64,000 nt of DNA from CADEEN01 sp963840805 (GCA_963840805.1 CAWJAJ010000006.1:186001-250000); one strand, 5' to 3'. Shown: positions 1 to 13,640, numbered from the stretch's first letter. The notes: generated by a model not told the origin, from the sequence alone. Program-made: numbers and translations.

Positions 1-3000
1 GCCGTGAGCCTGCGCCACGGCCCCGCCGGCGCCGAGCCGATCGACCAGCGCTCCTGCCTCGTCGCGCCGCTGATCGCCCAGCACGAACTGCTCGGCTTCC
101 TCTACGCCGATATCGAAGGCGCCTACGGCCGCTTCCACGATGGCGACCGCGACCTGCTGGCGATGCTGGCTGCGCAGGCCGCAGTGGCGCTGGCCAATCT
201 GCGTGCTGCCGAAGGGCTCGAGCGCAAGGTGGCCGAGCGCACCGCGCTGTTGGAGCAGCGCGCGGGCGAGTTGGCGCTGATCAACGGCATCCAGCAGGGC
301 ATGGCCGCCGAGCTCGACTTCCAGGCCATCGTCGATCTGGTCGGCGACAAGCTGGTCGACTTGTTCGCCACCGATACGCTGGTCATTGCTTGGCTGGACG
401 AGCCTGCCGGCTTGTTGCGCCTGCCGTACGGCGTCGAGCGCGGTCGGCGGATTCACGTCGCGCCGATGCAGATCGATGCCGTCATGACGGGCCGGCGCTG
501 GTACGCGGCGTTGCTGGCGCGGCGGCCGGTGCAGTGGCGCAACCAGGACGACTACCGGGCGCAGGAATTGCTCGTGGCCGAGGGCACCGAGATGAGCCGC
601 TCGGGCGTGGCCGTGCCGATCTTCGCCAGCGAGCGGTTGCTGGGCTTCATCTCCGTCGAGAACATGGATCGGGACGGCGCCTTCGGCGACGCCGACTTGC
701 GCCTGCTGTCCACCGTGGCCGCCAGCATGGGCGTGGCGCTCGAAAACGCGCGCCTGTTCGACGAGACGCAACGCAACGCACGAGAATCGGCCGCGCTGGC
801 CGAGGTGGGTCGCGACCTGTCGTCCACGCTCGACCTGGCGGCCGTGATGGAACGCATCGCGGCGCATGCGCGCCAACTGCTCGCAGCGGACACCAGCGCC
901 ATCTTCCTGCCCGAGCCCGACGGCCGGCAGTTCCGCGCCATCGTCGCGCAGGGCGACGCCGCCGAACAGATCCAGGCCGCGGTCGTCGAGCGCGGCATCG
1001 GCATCATCGGCAGCGTGCTGCAAAGTGGTCGGCCCGAGTTCGTCAACGACACCGGCGCCGACGCGCGTGCGGTGCAGATCGGCGGAACCGAGCCGCGCCG
1101 AGACGAGCGCCTGATGGGGGTGCCGCTGCTGTCGGGCGACGTGGTGCAGGGCGCGATGGCGGTGTGGCGCGGCGGCGGCGACCTGTTCGATGCGCGTGAC
1201 CTCCAGTTCCTGGCCGGCCTGTCGCGCCAGGCCGCGATCGCGCTCAACAACGCGCGCCTGTTCGACGAGACGCGTGCCTCGCTCGAGTGCCAGACGGCCA
1301 CCGCCGAGGTGCTGCAGGTGATCAGCGGCTCGATGGCCGATGCGCAGCCGGTGTTCGAGCGCATTCTCGACAGTTGCCAGCGTTTGTTCGGCACCGGCGA
1401 GATGGGCATCTGCCTGGCGCGCGATGGCCTGATCGACTTCCCGGCCTACCGCGGCCGGTTCACCGGCATGGTCAAGGCCGAGTACCCGAGGCCGCTGGCG
1501 GGCTCGGTGAGCGAGCGCGTCATGGCCAGCGGTGACGTCGTGCATATCCCTGACGCATCGGCCGGCCACCTGCCCGACTATGTGTCCCGGCTGGCGGGCA
1601 ACTACGCGAACTTCTCGCTCGCCAGCGCGCCGATGCTGTGGCAGGGCCAGGGCATGGGCACGATCGACATCGCCCGTTCGCCGCCGCGCCCGTTCCACGA
1701 CAAGGAACTCGCGCTGCTGCGGACTTTCGCCGACCAGGCCGTGATCGCGATCCAGAATGCGCGCCTGTTCCGCGACACACAGGAGGCGCTGGAGCGGCAG
1801 ACGGCGACGGCCGAGATTCTGGGGGTGATTGCCGATTCGCCCGACGACGTGCAGCCGGTGCTCGACGCCATCGTCGAAAGCGCCAAACGACTGATCGGCG
1901 GCTTCTCGGCCACTGCGATGCGAGTCTTCGACGGCACGGTGCATCTGGCGGCATTCACGGCGACCGACGAGGCCGGTGCTGCGGCCTTGCGGGCCAACTT
2001 CCCGGCACCGCTGTCCGCGTTCTACGGCTTCGAGCCACTGCGCAGCGGGCGGGTGATCCAGGTCGAGGACACCGAGACCGACCCGCAGGTCACCGGCGAG
2101 TGGCGCGAACTGGCGCGCCGGCGGCATTACCGCGCCAATGTCAATGTGCCGATGCTGCGCGACGGCGTGCCCATCGGCATGATCAGCGTCACGCGCACCG
2201 AGCCGGGGGCGTTTGCGGCGCATCACGTCGAGTTGCTCGAATCCTTCGCCGCCCAGGCCGTGATCGCCATCGAAAACGTGCGCCTGTTCAACGAGACCAA
2301 CGATGCGCTCGAGCGGCAGACGGCGACGGCGGCGATCCTCAAGGTCATCAGCGAATCACCCACCGACATCCAGCCGGTGTTCCGCGCCATTGCCGACACC
2401 GCATTGCGGCTCTTCGATGTCTCGACCGCGGTGGTGATGCGCCGCGAGGGCGACGGCTATCGCTTGATGTCGCTGGCCAAGGAAGGCCAGCCCGCCGGTG
2501 AGCCGTCCGCGGCCGTGGTGCCACTCGATGCGGGGGCCAATTTCCCGTCGCGGGTCATGCTCGGCAAGACGATGCTGCATCTGCCGGACTGGTCCGCCGT
2601 CGAGTTGCCGCCGCACGAGCAGCGCATCTATGACGAGGGTGGCTTCCGCGCGTCGTTGATGCTGCCGATCATGCGCGGCAGCGAATGCATCGGCTGCATC
2701 GGCGTCGTCCGCAAGGCCGCCGGAGCGTTCAGCGACAAGGAAATCGCGCTGATGCAGTCCTTCGTCGACCAGGCGGTGATCGCGATCGAGAACGTGCGCC
2801 TGTTCAACGAGACCAAGGAGGCGCTGGAGCAGCAGACGGCGACGGCCGAGATCCTGCGCGTGATCAGCGGCTCGGTCACCGACACGCAGCCCGTCTTCGA
2901 CGCCATCGTGCAGAGTTGCCGGCGGCTGTTCGCCGGCAAGGCCGTCGCGCTGGCGATGCCCAAGGGCGAAATGATCGAGTCGGTGGCCTATGCCAGCGAC

Positions 3001-6000
3001 CACCCTGACGATCACGCCGACAGCATCCTCAAGCCCTGGCCGCTGGACCGCGGCAGCGGGGCCGGCACCTGCATTCTCGAGTCGCGGCTGGTCGCTGTCG
3101 CCGACACGGCCGAAGGCGCGAAGCAGTTCCCCCGCATGCCCGATCTGGCCATCAAACTCGGCTACCGGTCGTGCCTGTTCGTGCCGCTGCTGCGCGAGGG
3201 CCGCGCGATCGGGTGCCTGACGATCCTGCGCGCCGCCAAGGGCGCGTTCGACGAACAGGAGATTGCGCTGGCGCAAACCTTCGCCGACCAGGCCGTGATC
3301 GCGATCGAGAACGCGCGCCTGTTCCACGAGACGCAGGAGGCGCTGGCTCGGCAGACGGCCACTTCCGACGTGCTGCAGGTGATCAGCGAATCGCCGACCG
3401 ACGTGCAGCCGGTGTTCGACATCATTGCCGAGCGCGCGGCGGCGCTGACGGCGGCGCGCTACTGCCTGGTGACGCGCCTGGACGGCGAGCAACTGCACCT
3501 GGTCAGCCTGCACGGCGTCAACGAGGCCGGCACCGCCGCGTTGCGCGGGGCCTGGCCGCAGCCGCTGCAAGGCAGCACCTCGATCGCCGCGCGCGCGATC
3601 CGCCAGCGTGGCGTCGTCAACGTGGCCGACCTGCTGGCCCTGTCCGACGCCGACTATGCGCCGGCGATGAAGCGCGCCTGCGAGCTGGCGGGTTTCCGCA
3701 GCGGCCTGTCGGTACCGATGCTGCGTGACCAGCAGGTGGTCGGCGCGATCACCGTCAACCGCGCCGAGACGGGGCTGTACGCCGACAAGGAAGTGGCGCT
3801 GCTGCAGACCTTCGCGCGCCAGGCGGTGGTCGCCATCGAGAACGTGCGCCTGTTCAACGAGACCAGGGAGGCGCTGGAGCACCAGACCGCTACCGCCGAG
3901 GTGCTGGGCGTGATCAGCCACTCGATGGCCGATGCGTCGCCGGTGTTCGAGAAGATCATCGAGTGCTGCGAGCGCCTGTTCTCGGCGCAGGCCTTCGCGC
4001 TGGGGATCGTCGACGAGCAGTCCCAGGTCCACCTGCCGGTCTACCGGCTCACGGCGGCCGCACGAGCGCAGGTTGGCGAGCAGGAGGCGGCCGCCATCGA
4101 GGCGCGCACGCTCATGGCCTTCCCGCGGCCCTTGGCTGGCACGCTGACCGAGAAGGCCATCCGCTCGGGCGGGCTGCTCGAGATCCGGGCCGGCGAGCAG
4201 GGGCCCGACGCGTCGCAGCCGGCCATCGCGGCGGCGGCGCAGATGAAGCTGGGCACCTCGGTGGTCGTCGCGCCGCTGATGTGGGAAGGCCGCGGCATCG
4301 GCTCGCTGACGATGATGCGCCAGGAGGTCGACGGCCTGCGCGAACGCGAGAACGCGCTGCTCAAGACCTTCGCCGACCAGGCTGTGATCGCGATCCAGAA
4401 CGCGCGCCTGTTCAACGAGACCAAGGAGGCGCTGGCCAAACAGACCGCATCGGCCGAGGTGCTGGCCGCGATCAGCGGCTCGGTGGCCGATCCGCAGCCG
4501 GTGTTCGAGAAGATCCTCGACGCCTGCGCTGCGCTGTTCGGGAGCCAGCAGCTGTTCGTGCTGGTGGCCCGCGACGACGGCCTGCTGCATGCGGGCGCCT
4601 GGCGCGGGGTGGCCGCGGAGGCGCTGGTCGGCAACCTGCCGCAGCCGGTGGCGCACACGCTGACGGCGGTCGCCTTGCGCGAGCGGCGCGCGCTTCACTA
4701 CGCGGACACCGCGGCCATCGCCGACGCGCCGCCGCTGGTGCGCGCGCTGGTGCGGCGCATCGGCGGCTACTCGCTGGCACTGGCGCCGATGCTCGGACCG
4801 GATCGCGGGCTCGGCTCGGTGGGCGTGATCCGCCATCCGCCACGGCCATTCAGCGCCGACGAGCTCGCCACGCTCAAGACCTTCGCCGACCAGGCCGTGA
4901 TCGCGATGCAGAACGCGCGCCTGTTCAAGGAAGCGCAGGAGGCGCGCGCTGCCGCCGAGACGGCCAACGAGGCCAAGAGCGCCTTCCTGGCGACGATGAG
5001 CCACGAGATCCGCACGCCGATGAACGCGGTGATCGGCATGAGCGGCCTGCTGCTCGACACGCCGCTCGACGACGAACAGCGCGACTACGCCGCCACCATC
5101 CGCGACAGTGGCGATGCGCTGCTGACGATCATCAACGACATCCTCGACTTCTCGAAGATCGAGGCCGGGCGGATGGACATCGAGGCGCACCCGTTCGACC
5201 TGCGCGAGTGCGTCGAGTCGGCGCTCGACCTGGTGACGTCGCGCGCGGTCGAGAAGCAGCTCGACATCGGCCTACCTGTTCGAGGGCGAGGTGCCGCGCG
5301 GCCGATCGACGGCGACGTGACGCGGCTGCGCCAGATCCTGCTCAACCTGCTGGCCAACGCCGTCAAGTTCACCGAGCGCGGCGAGGTGGTGCTGACGGTG
5401 GCGCCGCGGCGCAGGCGACGGGCGGACCGAACTGACCTTCGCCGTGCGCGACACCGGCATCGGCCTGACCGACCGAGGGCATGGCGCGCCTGTTCCAGTC
5501 GTTCACGCAGGCCGATTCGTCGACCACGCGCAAGTACGGCGGCACCGGCCTGGGCCTGGCGATCAGCAAGCGGCTGGCCGAACTGATGGGCGGGCACATG
5601 TGGGTCGAGAGCGCCGGCCCGGGGCAGGGCGCGACCTTCCGCTTCACGATCAATGCGCCGATCGGCCGACTTGCCTGCCGAGGCGCGCGGCGCGACTACA
5701 TCGGCAGCGCAGCCCGAACTGAGCGGCCGGCGCATGCTGATCGTCGACGACAACGCCACCAACCGGCGCGTGCTGGCGCTGCAGACCGCCAAGTGGGGCA
5801 TGCTGCCGAAGGACACCGAGTCGCCGAACGAGGCGCTGCGCTGGGTCGAGCAGGGCGAGGCCTTCGACCTGGCGATCCTGGACATGCACATGCCCGAGCA
5901 TGGACGGCCTGACGCTGGCGCAACGCATCCACGCCGTGCGGCCTGCGCTGCCGCTGGTGCTGTTCACTCGCTCGGCCGGCGCGAGGCGGGCGACACCGAG

Positions 6001-6523
6001 GGCCTGTTCAAGGCCTACCTGGCCAAGCCGGTGCGCCAGTCGCAGCTGTTCGACACGCTGGCCAACCTGTTCGCGCACGAGGTGCGCGCCGAAGGCGCCG
6101 CGGCGCGGCCAAGCCGAAGATCGACGCCGAGATGGCCGCGCGCCACCCGCTGCGCATCCTGCTGGCCGAGGACAACGTCGTGAACCAGAAGCTCGCGCTG
6201 CGGCTGCTGCAGCAGATGGGCTACCGCGCCGACCTGGCCAGCAACGGCATCGAGGCGATCGAGTGCGTCGAGCGCCAGGCCTACGACGTGGTGCTGATGG
6301 ACGTGCAGATGCCGGAGATGGACGGCCTGGAAGCCATCGCGGCGCATCGCTGGCGCTCGCGAGCCGGCGAGCGCCCGCGCATCGTGGCCATGACGGCCAA
6401 CGCGATGGCCGGGCGACCGCGAGGCGTGCCTGGCCGCCGGCATGGACGACTACGTCACCAAGCCGATCCGCGTCGATGCGCTGGTGCGAGGCGCTGATGC
6501 AGGCCAGTCCGAGGAGCGCGCGT

Positions 6524-6527
<4 letters not shown>
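1..6527 (+). CDS. Multi-GAF hybrid sensor histidine kinase (5' end cut; several frame breaks)
   Basis: A cytoplasmic sensor kinase for a phosphorelay; the ligand is unknown. It enters the window already inside a GAF domain. Two divergent GAF domains follow, then seven closely similar GAF units that each open with a QTATAEVL-type linker, near bases 1291, 1798, 2317, 2833, 3352, 3880 and 4441. The HisKA H-box MSHEIRTPMNAVIGM is near base 4996, the N-box LLNLLANAVKFTERG near 5338, and the G-box GGTGLGLAISKRL near 5540. Two receivers follow: a degenerate one (MLIVDDNATNRRVL, about 5733) and a canonical one (ILLAEDNVVNQKLAL, phospho-Asp in VVLMDVQMPEMDG). The reading frame is intact to about 5400, apart from a compensated shift at 5270-5310. 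It then breaks near 5410, 5470, 5660, 5890, 5965, 6110, 6340, 6415 and 6490, with homology continuing across each break. I infer the stop as the TGA at 6525, which overlaps the next gene's GTG at 6524. Confidence 0.85.
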
Positions 6528-8844
<2,317 letters not shown>

Positions 8845-8848
<4 letters not shown>

Positions 8849-9195
8849 ATGGATCGACCGTGATCGACGCGGCCACCTTCGCCGAGCTGCAGGACGCTGC
8901 CGGCGCCGAGTTCGTGACCGAACTGGTGGGCACCTTTCTCGAGGAGGCGCCGCTGATGCTGGCCGAGCTGCGCAGCGCCCGGGCCGCCGGCAATGCCGAG
9001 CGCTTCCGGCGTGCCGCGCATTCGCTCAAGTCCAACAGCCATACCTTCGGCGCGTTGGCGCTCGGCGCGATGGCGCGCGCACTGGAGTTGCGCGGCCTGG
9101 CGGGTGACCCGGCGCAGGACACGGCGGCGCTGGACGCCCTCGACGCAGCCTACGCGCGAGTCGCCGCTGCGCTCGCGGAGCTCAGCCATGGCTAG
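8845..9195 (+). CDS. Histidine phosphotransfer (Hpt) protein
   Basis: A small single-domain Hpt protein of 116 residues. It should carry phosphate between the receivers of the two upstream kinases and the receiver of the next gene. The phosphorylated His is His59, in AAHSLKSNSHTFGA, the usual HxLKxxS Hpt motif. I chose the TTG start at 8845 because GAGGAG lies at 8833-8838 and the TTG overlaps the upstream kinase stop (TGA 8846-8848). With a repaired frame the domain could instead be fused to that kinase. Its stop overlaps the following ATG by eight bases, so translation is probably coupled. Confidence 0.8.
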
Positions 9196-10223
9196 CCACG
9201 GCGCACGGTTGCTGGTGGCCGACGACAACAAGGTCAACCGCCTGCTGTTGCAGCGCAGCCTGCAGCTGCAGGGCCACCAGGTGTCGCTGGCCGAGAACGG
9301 CCGCGTTGCGCTCGAGATGCTGGCGCGCGAGCCGTTCGACCTGCTGCTGCTCGACATCGCGATGCCCGAGATGGACGGCTTCCAGGTGCTCGAACATCTG
9401 GCGAGGGACCTTCGGCTGCGCGATCTGCCGGTGATCGTGACCTCGGCGGTCGAGGGCATGGACAACGTCGTGCGCTGCATCGAGTGCGGCGCCGAGGACT
9501 ACCTGCCCAAGCCCGTCAATCCGGTTCTGCTGAAGGCACGCATCGGCGCCAGCCTGGAAAAGAAGCGCCTGCGCGACCAGCAGAAGGAGCTCGTGCGGCG
9601 CTTCGCGACGCGTGAAGTGGCCGAAGACCTCGACGCGTCGGGCTTCGCGCTCGGCGGCCACCGCGTGCAGGCCACGGTGATGTTCTCCGACATCCGCGGC
9701 TTCACGGCGATGTCGGAACTGCTGCCGCCGGAAGAAACGATCGAGCTGCTCAACACCTACTACACGCTGATGTTCGACGCCATCAGCGGCCATGGTGGCG
9801 TGGTCAACCAGATGATCGGCGACGGGCTGATGGCCATCTTCGGCGCGCCGCTGCCGCTGGCCGATCCCTGTGCAAGTGCGGTGCGCGCGGCGCAGGAAAT
9901 GCTCGAGATGGTGGCGCTGTTCAATCGCGAGCCCGACCGCGCCGGCAAGCCGCCGATGCATATCGGCGTGGGCATCGCCTCGGGCGCGGTGATCGCCGGC
10001 TACACCGGCACCGAGCAGCGCGCGACCTATACCTGCGTCGGCGATACCGTCAACCTGGCGGCACGGCTGGAGGCGCACACCAAGGTGGCGCGGCCGGCCG
10101 CTGCTGGTCGACGGGGCGACACGGGCAGCGCTCGGCGAGGGATGCCGAGCTGACGCGCTCGGCCAGGTGCTGTTCAAGGGCAAGACCGCGGCGGTCGAGG
10201 TCTTCGCGGTCGGCGACGTGTAG
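9188..10223 (+). CDS. Receiver domain fused to class III adenylate/guanylate cyclase
   Basis: The output protein of the upstream phosphorelay, predicted to make cAMP or cGMP when its receiver is phosphorylated. The N-terminal receiver starts LLVADDNKVNRLLLQ, has phospho-Asp56 in LLLLDIAMPEMDG and Lys in YLPKPVNP. A short helical linker leads to a class III cyclase domain: metal-binding VMFSDIRGF (Asp168), GDGLMAIFGAP and GDTVNLAARLE. A single inserted C near 10090 breaks the frame; beyond it RPLLVDGATRAALGE and VLFKGKTAAVEVFAVGDV complete the domain up to the TAG at 10221. Substrate choice cannot be settled by eye. It ends 10 bases from the convergent senA-like gene. Confidence 0.85.
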
Positions 10224-10233
10224 CGCGGCCCGC

Positions 10234-11461
10234 TCAGGCGCCGCAACTGCGGAAGCCGGCGAACACGTCGTTGCGGCCGGCGCCGAAGAAATTGCGGTAG
10301 TGCGGGTGCTTCATGCGCGCTGCGGTGGCGAACGAGCCGCCTTTCAGCACCGGACGGCCGTCGAACCAGGGTTGCGAGTAGTCGCGATAAGGGTGGGGCA
10401 CGAATCCGGGCCAGGGTGCGAACGGCGAAGCCGTCCACTCCCACACCTGGCCCCAGGCGAAGTCGCTGCCGAGGAAGTCTGCGGCACGCACCCACTCGTG
10501 TTCCGTCGGCAGGCGCCGGCCGGCCCCAGGCGCACCACGCCGCAGCTTCATGCTGGCTGAGGTTGACGGCGGGCTGCGCGGGGTCGAGGTCGGCCCAGTC
10601 GCCGAAGCGGGTGCGGCGAAGGCCGCTGCCGTCGCAGCGCTGCAGATAACGCGGCAACCCGTGCGGCAATGCGCGAAGGCGCCAGGCCCAGCCGCCCGGC
10701 GTCCACCAGCGCGGCTCGTGATAGCCACCCGCCACGATGAACGGCAGGTAGTCCGCCCAGGTCACCGGTGCGCGGTCGATCGTGAAGTCCGGCACCTCGA
10801 CGGTGTGTGTGCCGAGTTCGTTGTCGAACGCGAAGCCTCCCGCGGGAACGCCGACCGTCAGGGTCGCCGCGGCCACGGCCGCCTCGGCGCGCAACGTGGT
10901 GGCAGCAGCAGGGGCGAGGGCCTCGACCGCACCGCCGACGTCTAGCGCCAGACACTGCGCGATCATCAAGCCGGCCTCACGGTGCATCGCTTCGTGCAGC
11001 AGCGCAAGGCGATAGAAGTACAACGCGGCATCGCCCTCGCCCGCCCCGCGCAGCAGGGCCAAGGTGCGGTCGCGCCCCTGCGCCAGGGTCGCCAGCGTGC
11101 GCGGCGCGTCAGGCAGGTCGAGGTGCCAGCGCCGCGGGTGAGCGACGTGGCTGGAGTCGTAAAGCGCATCCGCCCGGGCCAGCAATGGCGCCGCGCGCGC
11201 CGTCTCGAGCCGGGCGGCGACGCCGCGCCACCGCTCGGGATTGCGTGCAATCCAGTATTCCTCGAACCATCCGACGTGGCCTAGTTCCCACAGCGGCGGG
11301 TTGACCTCTTCGGCGTAGCGGATGTCGAGCCGGCCGCCCAGCGCGGCACGGATGGCACCGAACAGCCGCAATGTGTCGTCGCGCTGTGCCGTCAGCGCAC
11401 GGGCGAGCAGGCCGGCGTCGGCCGCGCGGATGCGCATCGGGTCGTCGATCGGGTCGGTCAT
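10234..11461 (-). CDS. senA: SenA-like selenoneine synthase (EgtB-type, one frame break)
   Basis: A nonheme-iron enzyme of the EgtB family, predicted to join a selenosugar to hercynine in selenoneine biosynthesis. The N-terminal DinB-like domain carries the iron ligands, His62 in WELGHVGWF and His156/His160 in LLHEAMHREA. The C-terminal formylglycine-generating-enzyme-type sulfatase domain runs from VPDFTIDRAPVTWADYLPF through NLSQHEAAAWCAWA, RRLPTEHEWVRAA and LKGGSFAT to GFRSCGA. One extra G near 10535 shifts the frame; repaired length is about 408 residues. The call SenA rather than ergothioneine synthase EgtB rests on the glycosyltransferase and selD immediately opposite, the arrangement described for sen clusters (Kayrouz et al. 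2022). No egtD is in the window. The next in-frame ATG is at residue 9 (MRIRAADAG). Confidence 0.78.
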
Positions 11462-11481
11462 GGCAGGCTAAGCTGTGGCGC

Positions 11482-12453
11482 ATGAAACCGCGCAAGCCGT
11501 CGGTCTACCTGATCACGCCGGCGCTGGCGCAGGCCAACAGCGGCAACTGGCAGACGGCGCAACGTTGGACGCGCATGCTCGCGGCCGATTATGAAGTGCG
11601 GCTGGCCCGGCAATGGGATGGCCGTGACGCCGATGCGATGCTGGCGCTGCATGCGCGCCGCTCGGCCGACAGCATCGCAGCCTGGGCCGCGCGGCGCCCG
11701 CGCCGGCCGCTCGCGGTGGTGCTGACCGGAACCGACCTGTACCGCGACATCCACGGCGATCCTGCGGCGCGGCATTCGCTCGTGCTGGCCGACCGACTGG
11801 TCGTGTTGCACGAAGGTGCGCCGGCCGACGTGCCGGCGGCGTACCGCGACAAGTGCGTGGTGTGCTTCCAGTCCTGCGCCGCGCGGCGGCCCCTGGACAA
11901 GACTACGCGGCACCTGCGCGCGCTGATGGTCGGGCACCTGCGCGCAGAGAAGTCGCCGGGCACCTATTTCGAGGCGGCGCGGCGACTGGCCGGCCGCACC
12001 GACATCCTGCTCGACCATGTCGGCGCCGCGCTCGAGCCGGGGCTTGGGCGCCAGGCGCGGGCCCTCGCGGCCGCGCTGCCCGGCTACCGCTGGCTCGGTG
12101 CGCTGCCGCACCGGGCCACGCTGGCGCGCATCCAGCGGGCGCACGTGCTGGTCCATCCGAGCGCGATGGAAGGTGGTGCGCACGTGGTGATGGAGGCGGT
12201 GCGCAGCGGCACGCCGGTGCTGGCCTCGCGCATCGCCGGCAACGTCGGCATGCTCGGGCGCAGCTATCGCGGCTATTTCGATCCCGGCGACGCCGAGGGG
12301 CTTGCCCGGCTGCTGCTGCGCTGCCGCGACGACCGGGCTATGCTGCCGGCCTTGCGGGCGCAGTGCGAGGCGCGCGCGCCGCTGTTCGAGCCGGCGCGCG
12401 AGCGCGCCACGTTGCGACGCCTGCTCGCCGACCTGCTGGAGACGCCCCGATGA
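11482..12453 (+). CDS. senB: SenB-like glycosyltransferase (predicted selenosugar synthase)
   Basis: A GT-B fold glycosyltransferase of 323 residues. Family members next to selD and an EgtB-like gene (SenB) make a 1-seleno-sugar from selenophosphate and a UDP-sugar. Visible features are the N-terminal MKPRKPSVYLITPAL with GNWQTAQRW, a central VVLTGTDLYRDI, and the C-terminal donor-site pattern HPSAMEGGAHVVMEA with the E-x7-E spacing of retaining GT4 enzymes, followed by GTPVLASRIAGN. There is no membrane segment, so it is cytosolic. The ATG at 11482 is only 20 bases from the divergent senA start. Its TGA overlaps the selD ATG (ATGA), indicating coupled translation. The reading frame is intact. 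Confidence 0.8.
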   Translation: MKPRKPSVYLITPALAQANSGNWQTAQRWTRMLAADYEVRLARQWDGRDADAMLALHARRSADSIAAWAARRPRRPLAVVLTGTDLYRDIHGDPAARHSLVLADRLVVLHEGAPADVPAAYRDKCVVCFQSCAARRPLDKTTRHLRALMVGHLRAEKSPGTYFEAARRLAGRTDILLDHVGAALEPGLGRQARALAAALPGYRWLGALPHRATLARIQRAHVLVHPSAMEGGAHVVMEAVRSGTPVLASRIAGNVGMLGRSYRGYFDPGDAEGLARLLLRCRDDRAMLPALRAQCEARAPLFEPARERATLRRLLADLLETPR

Positions 12454-13517
12454 ACGCCCCCGAAAGACCTGCCGAGCCGCGCTTGACGTCGCTGTCGCAC
12501 GGCGGCGGCTGCGGCTGCAAGATCGCCCCCGGGGTGCTGTCGGAGATCCTCAAGGGCACGTCGACGATGCCGGTGCCGCCGGCACTGCTGGTCGGCATCG
12601 AAACTGCCGACGACGCTGCGGTGTACCAGCTCAACGACGAGCAGGCGCTGATCGCGACCACCGATTTCTTCATGCCGATCGTCGACGACCCGTACGATTT
12701 CGGCCGCATCGCCGCCACCAATGCGATCAGCGACGTGTACGCGATGGGCGGCACGCCGATCATGGCGCTGGCGCTGGTGGGCATGCCGATCAACGTGCTG
12801 TCCACCGAGACCATCGGCAGGATCCTCGAGGGCGGCAACTCGGTTTGCCGTGCCGCGGGCATCCCGATCGCCGGCGGCCACACCATCGATTCGGTCGAGG
12901 CCATCTACGGCCTGGTCGCGCTCGGCCTGGTGCACCCCAAGCGCGTCAAGCGCAATGCCGACGCCCGCATCGGCGATCGGCTGCTGCTGGGCAAGCCGCT
13001 CGGCGTCGGCGTGATGTCGGCGGCGCTGAAGAAGGAGCGACTCGGCGCCGACGGCTATGCACGGATGATCGCCAGCACCACCCAGCTCAACACGCCGGGC
13101 CCCGACCTGGCCGCGCTGCCCGGCGTGCACGCGCTGACCGATGTCACCGGCTTCGGCCTGGCCGGCCACGCGCTCGAGATCGCCCGCGGCGCGGACGCGG
13201 CGGTGGCCATCGATTGGGCCCGCGTGCCGCTGCTGCCTGGCGTGCGTGAACTTGCCGCGCAGGGCTGCGTCACCGGCGCGTCCGGCCGCAACTGGGCCGC
13301 CTACGGTGCCGACGTCGCGCTGCCTGCCGGTTTTGCCGCCGAGGACAAGGCGTTGCTGACCGATCCGCAGACCAGCGGCGGCCTGCTGGTGTCTTGCGAT
13401 AGCGCCTGCGTGCCCGAGGTGCGCGCGATCTTCGAGCGCCACGGCTTCGCGGCGGTGGCCGAGATCGGCGAGGTGCTCGCGCCGCGTGCGGGCGGGCCCA
13501 GGCTGGTGGTGCGTTGA
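12450..13517 (+). CDS. selD: Selenide, water dikinase (SelD / SenC)
   Basis: Makes selenophosphate from selenide and ATP. The 355-residue protein closely follows E. coli SelD: SHGGGCGCKIAPGVL contains the catalytic Cys21 and Lys24, then TTDFFMPIVDDPYDFGRIAA, AMGGTPIMALALVGMP, AGGHTIDSVEAIYGL, DVTGFGLAGHALE and DPQTSGGLLV. The catalytic position is Cys, not selenocysteine. The start overlaps the stop of the SenB-like gene, so selenophosphate is probably delivered to that enzyme, the role called SenC. Whether it also serves selenocysteine or selenouridine synthesis cannot be told; no selA, selB or mnmH is in the window. Confidence 0.93.
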   Translation: MNAPERPAEPRLTSLSHGGGCGCKIAPGVLSEILKGTSTMPVPPALLVGIETADDAAVYQLNDEQALIATTDFFMPIVDDPYDFGRIAATNAISDVYAMGGTPIMALALVGMPINVLSTETIGRILEGGNSVCRAAGIPIAGGHTIDSVEAIYGLVALGLVHPKRVKRNADARIGDRLLLGKPLGVGVMSAALKKERLGADGYARMIASTTQLNTPGPDLAALPGVHALTDVTGFGLAGHALEIARGADAAVAIDWARVPLLPGVRELAAQGCVTGASGRNWAAYGADVALPAGFAAEDKALLTDPQTSGGLLVSCDSACVPEVRAIFERHGFAAVAEIGEVLAPRAGGPRLVVR

Positions 13518-13548
13518 GGTGCCGCGGCGGCCCGGCCACCGACGCGAT

Positions 13549-13578
13549 TTGACAGGCCATTTTGATCGGGCGTAAGGT
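13549..13578 (+). promoter_or_regulatory. Candidate sigma-70 promoter of the thiolase gene
   Basis: A consensus -35 box TTGACA (13549-13554) lies in the 123-base gap before the thiolase gene. The best -10 at 17-18 base spacing is weak (TAAGGT). The call rests mainly on the -35 box. Confidence 0.35.
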
Positions 13579-13640
13579 CGACGCCAGTCCGGGGGATTCC
13601 AATCCCATTTTTGACAACTCGGTTCTCAAGGAGACGGAGC

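Noticed and set aside
2356..5190. Open frame of 944 codons on the minus strand opposite the GAF array
   Set aside because: It is an antisense shadow of high-GC coding DNA with His/Arg/Asp-rich, low-complexity sequence; the plus strand encodes recognisable GAF domains.
10234..11461. Naming the EgtB-like gene as ergothioneine synthase EgtB
   Set aside because: The adjacent glycosyltransferase and selD fit the selenoneine route better; EgtB remains the alternative.
12450..13517. Selenocysteine in SelD
   Set aside because: The catalytic position is encoded by a Cys codon and there is no in-frame TGA.
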